Assembly: GCA_023409535.1 (NCBI GenBank)
Contig: JAEYGZ010000021.1
Span: 62,001-126,000 of the forward strand
Origin: Bacillota bacterium
GTDB taxonomy: Bacteria; Bacillota; Clostridia; Lachnospirales; Lachnospiraceae
Length of the DNA: 64,000 nucleotides
Direction: 5' to 3'
Under the pieces are notes generated by a model that searched no databases, was not told the DNA's origin, and worked only from the letters and a program-made list of their open reading frames with translations. Below are positions 35,566 to 43,169 of the stretch, piece by piece (the first letter of the stretch is position 1; each line of letters begins with the position of its first letter). Position numbers and translations under genes: made by a program.

Positions 35566-35637
35566 TTTTTGTAAATATTCCATACTTACAAAGACCAATT
35601 CGTTGTACTATGAAAGCAGACTTGGAGGAGACGCAGG

Positions 35638-37431
35638 ATGAAACGTAAAATACTTCCATTAAAAAATATCATATTGTATCTGATCGGATCACTGGCAATC
35701 AGTATTCTTATCATCTGCCTGTACAGTGTCCACTCCTACTATGAGCTTTTGATCAGCACAATCAAGAACAATCAGGAGCTATACTCAAGACAGGTGGTTC
35801 AATCTACAGAAAAAAATCTGAATGATATACAAAACATTACTTTAAGCGTCGCTTACAACCAAACTGTTCAACGTTATCTGGTTGAAACGGATACCGAGAA
35901 TAAATTTAATTTATATCAGCAGGTAATCAACCTTTTAAATAATACAAAATCATTAAACAACAGCATTCTGGATATCGGCATAATCGGTGAGACCGGTAAT
36001 TTTGCGAACCTGGTGGGTGATATGTCCCTGTATCAGTCCCGGTACGAAGAAGCCTCCCATTCGGACAGTTCGACCATTCATTTTCTCGACAAAGCAACAA
36101 TACTTGTTGACAGCTCCTTTTACGACTGCCAGGTCGCTGCATTTCCCCTATACAAGCTGTCAACGACCTCTTCCCAATTTATTGGAGTTTTATTTATAAC
36201 AATTAATCCTACCACCATCCTTGGAGATAATTTATTTAACAACAGCTTTGTCCCGACTGATCTAATGTTCGTCAACTCAAACCGCCAGCTTATCATCGGT
36301 GACGAGGCGCTTTACGGCAAAATCCAAAAGACCATGCCTCTTACGGATAACTTTAATATCAGCAGCAATAATGAAATATATATCTGCCGCAGGTTTCATG
36401 TGGATATTGCGGACGGAACCATTTATACGCTTGTTAACCAATCCTCTTACAATAAGAAAATTATAAATATGCTGCTGCCCCAGTATCTTTTAATTCTGGT
36501 GGTATTTCTGGTAATCCTGATTATCTTTCTTGCTTTTATGAAAACCATAATGAACTCCTTCCGCCAGTTAATGAACATCATGAACAAAATCAGTACCGGA
36601 AAGCGGAAGGCAATGAAGGAACGAATTACGGTTGATTCCCAGAAAAATGTCTGTCTTGAGATTTATCTGATTGCCAACTCCTTTAATGACATGATGGATG
36701 AGATTACCAATCTGAATTATGATATTTTCGGTTCCTATACAAAAATGTACGATCTGGAAATGAATAAAAGAAAAGCGGAGCTTGCTTATTTAAGAAGCCA
36801 GATCAATCCTCACTTTCTTTATAACACTTTAACCTTGATCTGCGGTATGGCTTCCGAAAATAACTCGGAAGGAATTATCGAAATAACCCAGGCCCTGTCT
36901 CGTATCTACCGGTACAGTATAGGCAATGATATTGTTGCCTTAAGACAGGAGCTTGAAATTGTAAAAGCATATGTAATGATACAGATGACCAGATTTGAAG
37001 ACCGGTTTACCGTAAATTACGATATCACCGATGATGTTCTGGATGCTTTAATTCCCAGAATGATAATCCAGCCCCTGGTTGAAAATGCTGTAAAACACGG
37101 TCTTGAAAAATGCTTAAGAAAAGGTAACCTGACCATCGGAGGGAGAAAAAACTATACGGATAATACCTTAGTCTTATGGATCTATGATACCGGCGTCGGT
37201 ATGACAGCGGAGCACCTGGCTTCCCTCCGGCAAACGCTTTCGGAAATGACAAGGCAAAACATAGGTGACGGGATAAAATCCTGTATTTCCGAAACGGAAA
37301 ACAGTATCGGTCTTACCAATGTCAACAGCCGCATCGCTTTATATTATGGGGAACCCTACCGGCTGCATATTGATTCGGAAGAAAATATAGGAACAAATAT
37401 TCAGATAAAAATTCCTTTCGCAGCCAATTAA
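35638..37431 (+). CDS. YesM-type sensor histidine kinase
   Basis: A 597-residue kinase. Helices at about residues 10-32 and 280-302 flank an extracellular sensor domain; then HAMP, the His_kinase segment SQINPHFLYNTLTLICGM with the phosphoacceptor His, and an ATPase domain with LVENAVKHG, DTGVGM and GIGLTNV-like SIGLTNVNSR. The ATG follows GGAGGAG. It is the first gene of the plus-strand operon and is divergent from GH78. It is only distantly like the kinase at 9142-10911, so the region contains two separate sensing circuits. Confidence 0.92.
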   Translation: MKRKILPLKNIILYLIGSLAISILIICLYSVHSYYELLISTIKNNQELYSRQVVQSTEKNLNDIQNITLSVAYNQTVQRYLVETDTENKFNLYQQVINLLNNTKSLNNSILDIGIIGETGNFANLVGDMSLYQSRYEEASHSDSSTIHFLDKATILVDSSFYDCQVAAFPLYKLSTTSSQFIGVLFITINPTTILGDNLFNNSFVPTDLMFVNSNRQLIIGDEALYGKIQKTMPLTDNFNISSNNEIYICRRFHVDIADGTIYTLVNQSSYNKKIINMLLPQYLLILVVFLVILIIFLAFMKTIMNSFRQLMNIMNKISTGKRKAMKERITVDSQKNVCLEIYLIANSFNDMMDEITNLNYDIFGSYTKMYDLEMNKRKAELAYLRSQINPHFLYNTLTLICGMASENNSEGIIEITQALSRIYRYSIGNDIVALRQELEIVKAYVMIQMTRFEDRFTVNYDITDDVLDALIPRMIIQPLVENAVKHGLEKCLRKGNLTIGGRKNYTDNTLVLWIYDTGVGMTAEHLASLRQTLSEMTRQNIGDGIKSCISETENSIGLTNVNSRIALYYGEPYRLHIDSEENIGTNIQIKIPFAAN

Positions 37432-37487
37432 ATTAAAGTTCCATTCCAAACATTCATACCCCCATTCTTATTTTCAGGAGAAACTGT

Positions 37488-38264
37488 ATGTATCGTGCGA
37501 TTATTATTGATGATGAAAAATGGGTTGTCCGCAGCTTGGCTTCCACCATTAAAGACCAGGAATACTTTGAGGTAATCGGTGAAGCATATGACGGTTCAAC
37601 CGGACTGGAGTTAATCAAACAATTGAAGCCCGACTTAGCCTTTGTCGATATTCAGATGCCCGGAATGGGCGGCTTGGAATTACTCCAGACTGTAAATGAA
37701 ATGCATTCAGGAATACTGTTTATTATGATCAGTGGTTATGCCGAATTTGCCTATGTTCAAAAAGCTATGTTTCACAATGCCATTGGGTACTGCTTAAAGC
37801 CATTTTCCAAAAGTGAACTCCTGGATTCCCTTCAGAAGGCTTATCACCTTCTGGAAAGTTCCTCTAAGGATATCATAAAAAAAACAGACGACAGCGGCGA
37901 GTACAGTTTTCGGCAGATTAAGGTTGATAATAAAATGGTTCAAAGAATGCTGGATTATACGAATGAACATTATGCCGAGGATATTTCCATCCAGAATTTG
38001 GCCGAGCTATGTTCCATTAATCCCAATTATGCAAGCCAGCTGTTCAGCCAGGAGGTGGGGGAAACCTTCAGTACTTATCTTACCAATTTACGAATTGAAC
38101 AATCCATATATTTATTATCCCATACCGATTTATCCGTTGCGGTAATTGCTTCACAGGTCGGCTACCGCGACTATTTCTACTTTGCAAAAGTATTTAAAAA
38201 GATTACAGGTATCACACCCACTGCGTATCGTAATCACCCGGAGCAATGCTGCTTTCCAAAATAA
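37488..38264 (+). CDS. AraC-type response regulator (YesN type)
   Basis: A 258-residue regulator with receiver domain (acidic pocket IIDDEK, phosphoacceptor Asp54 in AFVDIQMPGMGG, KPF switch near residue 105) and C-terminal AraC domain (about 155-250) ending in VIASQVGYRDYFYFAKVFKK. The ATG follows AGGAGA. Encoded 56 bp after its kinase. It is a candidate regulator of the adjacent binding protein, esterase, GH29 and the GH78 operon. Confidence 0.93.
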   Translation: MYRAIIIDDEKWVVRSLASTIKDQEYFEVIGEAYDGSTGLELIKQLKPDLAFVDIQMPGMGGLELLQTVNEMHSGILFIMISGYAEFAYVQKAMFHNAIGYCLKPFSKSELLDSLQKAYHLLESSSKDIIKKTDDSGEYSFRQIKVDNKMVQRMLDYTNEHYAEDISIQNLAELCSINPNYASQLFSQEVGETFSTYLTNLRIEQSIYLLSHTDLSVAVIASQVGYRDYFYFAKVFKKITGITPTAYRNHPEQCCFPK

Positions 38265-38286
38265 GCGGATCCGTACAGGTCTAAGA

Positions 38287-38400
38287 ATCGAACAGGGAGG
38301 TAACCTCCTGGGCAAGTTCGCTTTTATAGGTTTAAATATCGAACAGGAGGTAACCTCCTGGCAAGTTCGCTTTATAAGGATAAATAACGTACAGGAGGTT
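38287..38400 (+). repeat. Tandem repeat duplicating a Shine-Dalgarno region
   Basis: Two near-identical units of about 50 bp (38287-38337 and 38338-38386) are followed by a partial third (38386-38400) that holds the real ribosome binding site of the next gene. Each unit carries ACAGG(G)AGGT; in the first two, CAGGAGG is followed by TAA and CCTCCTG, so the site can fold into a tight hairpin, while the last copy lacks the pairing arm. The extra copies could act as decoy ribosome sites. Confidence 0.85.
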
Positions 38401-38406
38401 TTGACT

Positions 38407-40035
38407 ATGAAACGATTTCTTTCCGCCATTCTAATCCTGGTTCTTCTTGTCAGCGGCTGCAGTAATGTCCAAAATAATCAGGAGCAGGATACGCTTTCTC
38501 TTCCGGCTTCCATTAAAAATATAGAATTTAAGGACCATCTGAATATCAGTGTTGCTTTCTGGGATATTCAGGACATGGTTGCCGGTGAAAAGGAGGATGC
38601 TCTTCTTAAGTTTATTGAAAGAGTCTTTAACGTAACCTTTGAGCCGATTTCCGTAAGCTGGTCTGATTATAAGGAAAAATATCAGATCATGAGCGCTACC
38701 GGCAGTCTTCCGGATATGTTTGCTAACCTTACGCTATCCTCCTCCGATAACAATTATTCGTCCAGTCTGAATAATTTGATTTTATCCAATTCCATCCGGA
38801 GTCTTCCGGAGGATTTATCAAATTATCCCAACATCAGGGACATCATAGACAAATGCGGCAATATCCAGAGCAACGGCCTAAATTATGTTATTCCAAGAAT
38901 TTCTTTTCAGGATAAAATACTTGGCTCCTCCGATGCCGCAATGCTTGTCCGTAAGGACTGGATGAAAAAGCTGGGGCTGTCACAGCCGGAATCCCTGGAG
39001 GAATTCATCAATCTTGTCTGTGCTTTTGCCAATAACGATCCTGATGGGAACGGCAGGAAAGACACCATCGGCTATAACGTGAACAACCGGATCGCACTTG
39101 GTAAATGGGTGATGCTCGGAATTGCTCCGGAATGTAATGTTTATAACTGGATTAAGACGGATCAGGGTTATCTCCCCTCCTTTATTACCGATGACTTTAA
39201 GAAAGTAGTCGCAGCTTACCGTACTTTATATAAACAAGGCGGGTTGGATCCTGATTTTTATACCAAGAAATCCTCTGATGCCGTGCATGATTTTGCAAGC
39301 GGTAAACTGGGGGCTCTGGAATATAAGTCCTCACCTTCCTCCATTATGGAATTAAAATCCCTGTGGGAGATGTACCAAAGCATACCCTTTGAAGACAGCG
39401 TGGATGTCCTTCCTATTTTCCCGGCCGACGACGGAAAATATTACAGCAATTCCAGCCGGATCTTCTGGTCAGAAACCTTATTCTCCTCCAAAGTGGAGGA
39501 GGAGAAAATGGAGCGTATCCTTTATATCTATGATTATTTATTATCCGAGCAGGGCCTGGAGCTGGTGAAATTCGGCATTGAGGATGTAGATTATAAGAAG
39601 AAAGATAATGAATACCATTGTCTGATTGATACGGACCACCAAAGCCTGATTACGGTCCTGATGAAGAAATATCCGTCACTTACCCTGTTCGCCAATCTTG
39701 CAGCCTGGGGAGGCACCTGGGATGATTTTGAAGATAACGAATTAAATAACCTGCGTTATGGTGAGTACGCCATGGAATTAGCCCGGAAGGATATCCTATG
39801 GAACCAGGAAAATACGATCCAGGTGGACCGTCCCTATGATTTCATGCTGATGCCTAAGGAAACCACCGATTATTTCAATACGGAAACCGTTACCGATGAT
39901 TTTACACGTGTAATCATCGGCAAGGGGGATCCCATCACTATGTGGAATCATATCGTAGAGGGTTATTATGCTAATGGACTTAAGGATTATATAGACAGAC
40001 AGAATGAAAGATTCAAGGATTTCTCCGGCAAATAA
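38407..40035 (+). CDS. Extracellular sugar-binding lipoprotein without adjacent permeases
   Basis: A 542-residue lipoprotein with lipobox LLVSGC (Cys18) and a family-1-type solute-binding fold (MSATGSLPDMFANL, ANNDPDGNGRKDTIGY, RIFWSETLFSS). The ATG at 38407 is 8 nt from AGGAGG; a longer open frame upstream is chance readthrough of the repeat. Unlike the two other binding proteins here it has no permease partner. It lies directly after a kinase/regulator pair, so it may either feed one of the two importers or present ligand to the kinase. Both are inference. Confidence 0.87.
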   Translation: MKRFLSAILILVLLVSGCSNVQNNQEQDTLSLPASIKNIEFKDHLNISVAFWDIQDMVAGEKEDALLKFIERVFNVTFEPISVSWSDYKEKYQIMSATGSLPDMFANLTLSSSDNNYSSSLNNLILSNSIRSLPEDLSNYPNIRDIIDKCGNIQSNGLNYVIPRISFQDKILGSSDAAMLVRKDWMKKLGLSQPESLEEFINLVCAFANNDPDGNGRKDTIGYNVNNRIALGKWVMLGIAPECNVYNWIKTDQGYLPSFITDDFKKVVAAYRTLYKQGGLDPDFYTKKSSDAVHDFASGKLGALEYKSSPSSIMELKSLWEMYQSIPFEDSVDVLPIFPADDGKYYSNSSRIFWSETLFSSKVEEEKMERILYIYDYLLSEQGLELVKFGIEDVDYKKKDNEYHCLIDTDHQSLITVLMKKYPSLTLFANLAAWGGTWDDFEDNELNNLRYGEYAMELARKDILWNQENTIQVDRPYDFMLMPKETTDYFNTETVTDDFTRVIIGKGDPITMWNHIVEGYYANGLKDYIDRQNERFKDFSGK

Positions 40036-40097
40036 TCCTTGGGCAATAACATCCTCAAGCAGACAAGAAAAAAGACAGAAAGAAAGGAAATTTTTCC

Positions 40098-41510
40098 ATG
40101 TTTGGCATGATTATTGAATCTGGTTTAACAGATTGGCAGATTATACAGCAGGAGAAGGGATACGGCACCATACATCTTACCGGCACCTTCCAGGTTCCGC
40201 AGGCCGCCCTGGAGGCCGGCACAGAGACAGCCTATCCGGTGATCCGTGTCTTAAGTGAAGAAGATAATTCACAAATCCTCCCTTGGATGAGAGCAAACCG
40301 CTATCCCAGGGGAGATGGAAGAAGCGGTGCCTGGGATGTCACCCTTGAGATACCGGCGGGAGGTCTTTACCGGATTGAAACCGGCCTGGATACCAAAAGC
40401 ACGAAACCGGATCTTGGCTGGATCTTCCGCGGAGATGTAAGGCTGCATATCGGTATCGGTGGTATTTTTATTATTGCCGGACAGTCCAATTCTTCCGGCT
40501 ACGGAAAGGATCCCGCCTGCGATGCTCCGGATATCAACGTTCATTTACTGCGTAACCGCGGTTCCTGGGATCTTGCCTGCCATCCGATCAATGAATCCAC
40601 CTATGCCGCAGACAAAGCAAATGTAGAAATGGGCGTTTCAGGAACCTCTCCCTATCTATCCTTTGGCAAGGCTTACCACAAAACGACCCTTTATCCCGTT
40701 GGTTTAGTCACTGCCGCCCTTGGCGGCTCACCCATCAGCAGGTGGGACGTCAATCAGCAGGGTGATTTGTATCGGAATATGATTGAACGAATCGAGGAAT
40801 GCGGAGGCAAAGCTGCAGGAATCCTCTGGTACCAGGGCTGTTCCGATACCACACCGGAGCTGGCTAAGGATTATTATGCTAATTTTGAAAGACTGGTAAA
40901 GGAAACCAGAAAGGATACCGGCTGTGAGCTTCCCTTCTTTACCTTTCAGCTGAACAGACAGATCAATGCGGATTACAATGAAACCTGGGGTATCCTGCGG
41001 GAGGCACAGCGCCTTGCCTCCCATCATATCCCCAAGGTATATATCCTTCCTACCCTCCACTGCTCCATGTCGGACGGTATCCATAACAGCTCCCACTCCT
41101 CCATAATGCTTGGAGAAAATCTTGCAAAGCTATGTACAAGCGTTCTGCACCACAGGCCTGAATACTTCGCACCGGATATCTGTGATGCAGTAGGCAGGGA
41201 CCACGTTCTCCGGATTGCCTTTGCCAATATGAGACGGGGATTTGTTATCATAACCAGGGATCCGGGACAGGCCGGCTTCTTAGTGAAGGATTCTGCCGGT
41301 ACGGCAGCCATTCGCTCCATCGCCCCGGATCAATCTAATCCTAATGTCCTGGAGCTGATCCTTGGGAGAGCTTTAGAAAAAGAGGCAACGATATCCTTCG
41401 GATGGGAATCCGATCCCAGTCATATTCCTTTTCTGGATGAAGTAACTTATATGCCGCCGCTGGCTTTTTATGAGTACCCCGTCCGGCTGCAGCAGGTGCT
41501 AAACGATTAA
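40098..41510 (+). CDS. SGNH-type carbohydrate esterase (SASA / sialate O-acetylesterase-like)
   Basis: A 470-residue esterase. The nucleophile motif AGQSNSSGYG carries Ser130, the oxyanion Gly lies in LGGSPISRWDV, the WYQG segment follows, and the Asp-His pair is in SMSDGIHNS (about residue 325). These match the DUF303/SASA family, which includes acetylesterases acting on plant polysaccharides. N-terminal and C-terminal beta-domains flank it. No signal peptide, so it probably deacetylates imported oligosaccharides before glycosidase attack. It lies 62 bp after the binding protein and 67 bp before GH29. Confidence 0.85.
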   Translation: MFGMIIESGLTDWQIIQQEKGYGTIHLTGTFQVPQAALEAGTETAYPVIRVLSEEDNSQILPWMRANRYPRGDGRSGAWDVTLEIPAGGLYRIETGLDTKSTKPDLGWIFRGDVRLHIGIGGIFIIAGQSNSSGYGKDPACDAPDINVHLLRNRGSWDLACHPINESTYAADKANVEMGVSGTSPYLSFGKAYHKTTLYPVGLVTAALGGSPISRWDVNQQGDLYRNMIERIEECGGKAAGILWYQGCSDTTPELAKDYYANFERLVKETRKDTGCELPFFTFQLNRQINADYNETWGILREAQRLASHHIPKVYILPTLHCSMSDGIHNSSHSSIMLGENLAKLCTSVLHHRPEYFAPDICDAVGRDHVLRIAFANMRRGFVIITRDPGQAGFLVKDSAGTAAIRSIAPDQSNPNVLELILGRALEKEATISFGWESDPSHIPFLDEVTYMPPLAFYEYPVRLQQVLND

Positions 41511-41577
41511 TCTCCTAAAACAAATCTATGAAAACAAATGATACAAGTAGAACAAACAGCGAAACGGAGGAATTTGT

Positions 41578-43014
41578 ATGTCAAACCTATCATCATACTA
41601 TTGGGATGATCTAAGAAAGGAAGTGCCGGAATGGTTCCGGGATGCGAAGTTCGGTCTCTTCTTCCATTGGGGTCCGTACAGCGTCCCGGCGTATGAGAAC
41701 GAATGGTATTCCCGCAATATGTACGCAAAGGGACTGTCCCAGAATCTTCATCATGTGGAGACCTACGGTCCATTGAATGAATTCGGATACAAGGAGTTTT
41801 ATCCGATGTTCAAGGGTGAGAAATTTGATCCGGAGGAATGGGCCGATCTGGTTGTGCGTTCCGGTGCAAAATATGCAGGCCCGGTTACCGAGCATGCGGA
41901 TAACTTTTCCATGTGGAACAGTAAGGTAAACCCCATCAACTGCATGAATTACGGTCCGAAACGGGATATCACCGGAGAATGCGCCAAAGCCTTCCGCAAA
42001 AGGGGGATTAAGGTACTGGCTACCTTCCATCACCAGTGGCTGTGGGGCTGGTTTATGTCAACGGATAACGAGGCCGATGTCTATGTTCCGGAAAATGAAG
42101 TTTACTATGGTAAGGCGCTTCCCCTGGAAACCAACCGTTACGCTCCCTACCGCCTTCCGAATGATGATTTTAACATCGCCTGGAGAAATAAAGTGATTGA
42201 AGTAATTGAAAAATATAACCCGGACGCCTTATATTTTGACAGCCGCAGCAATATTATTAATGAAAGATACCGTTATGAGATGGTCGACTACTATTATAAT
42301 ATCAGCAGGCATACCGAAGGCATCATAACCTACAAGCAGGAGGATTTTCCCCCCGGTATCGGTGTCTATGATATCGAATGCGGACGCTTCTCCGAGGCAA
42401 AGCCATTTGCATGGCAGACAGATGACCGCCTTGAGGATAATATTACCTGGTGTATGGTACAACGTCCGAACTATAAATCCGGCACAAAGATTATACACCA
42501 GCTCTGCGATGTGGTGGCAAAGAACGGCAATCTCCTGTTAAATGTGGGTCCTTATGCAGACGGTTCCTTCCATGAGGCTGCCAAAAAAAGCCTCTATGAG
42601 GTAGGTGACTGGCTGAGGCTGAACGGAGAAGCGATCTATGAAACCCGTCCGTTTTCCGTCGCCTGTGAGGGTCCGACAGGCGTTCAGGATGCCAACTATG
42701 ACGTTAACCGCATCAATGACCAGCTGGAGAAAGGCCTTGCCAGCGATATCCGCTTAACCTCCTTCTCTTCCCGGGATTTCCGTTTTACAAGGAAGGGTGA
42801 TTGCATCTATGCCATCGCCCTTGGCTGGCCGGAGGACAGGAAACTGAATATTCGTACCTTCTCTAAGACCGGACCGCTGCCGAATATTAAAAAGGTGACA
42901 ATGCTTGCAAATAATACCCCGATACCATTTACCCAGACAGAGGATGGCTTAGCGCTTACGCTTCCGGAGCAGAAGCCCTGCGAAGCTGCCTTTGCCTTCC
43001 GTATTGAAGCATAG
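41578..43014 (+). CDS. GH29 family alpha-L-fucosidase
   Basis: A 478-residue GH29 enzyme. The family opening is clear: PEWFRDAKFGLFFHWGPYSVPA (residues 17-38), then GAKYAGPVTEHADNFSMW. The nucleophile is Asp221 in ALYFDSRSN; the typical WFDG has become YFDS. The segment KNGNLLLNVGPYADGSF precedes a C-terminal beta-sandwich. The ATG follows GGAGG. No signal peptide. L-Fucose (or 2-O-methyl-fucose) side chains are the likely target. Last gene of the plus-strand operon; a bidirectional terminator follows. Confidence 0.92.
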   Translation: MSNLSSYYWDDLRKEVPEWFRDAKFGLFFHWGPYSVPAYENEWYSRNMYAKGLSQNLHHVETYGPLNEFGYKEFYPMFKGEKFDPEEWADLVVRSGAKYAGPVTEHADNFSMWNSKVNPINCMNYGPKRDITGECAKAFRKRGIKVLATFHHQWLWGWFMSTDNEADVYVPENEVYYGKALPLETNRYAPYRLPNDDFNIAWRNKVIEVIEKYNPDALYFDSRSNIINERYRYEMVDYYYNISRHTEGIITYKQEDFPPGIGVYDIECGRFSEAKPFAWQTDDRLEDNITWCMVQRPNYKSGTKIIHQLCDVVAKNGNLLLNVGPYADGSFHEAAKKSLYEVGDWLRLNGEAIYETRPFSVACEGPTGVQDANYDVNRINDQLEKGLASDIRLTSFSSRDFRFTRKGDCIYAIALGWPEDRKLNIRTFSKTGPLPNIKKVTMLANNTPIPFTQTEDGLALTLPEQKPCEAAFAFRIEA

Positions 43015-43055
43015 TTAAGAAGCGACCGATCAGATGGTATACATGGCGTACAGAC

Positions 43056-43092
43056 AAAATGGAGCTGTTGCAAACTGCGGCAGCTCCATTTT
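43056..43092. terminator. Bidirectional terminator between convergent genes
   Basis: AAAATGGAGCTG (43056-43067) pairs perfectly with CAGCTCCATTTT (43081-43092) around a 13-nt loop, with A- and T-runs at the ends so it can work for both GH29 and the converging GH106-like gene. Its left arm and loop share 16 bases with the inverted repeat at 1167-1246. Confidence 0.85.
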
Positions 43093-43169
43093 CTGATTCC
43101 TATCAAGTGCGCTTCTATTTCCTTTGCTTCATCCATCGCGGTGTTATTTAACTGCTTTTTCTGAAGGAA

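Noticed and set aside
38146..38406. Upstream extension of the orphan binding protein frame
   Set aside because: It runs through the end of the regulator gene and the tandem repeat; the lipoprotein signal and the best ribosome site start at 38407.
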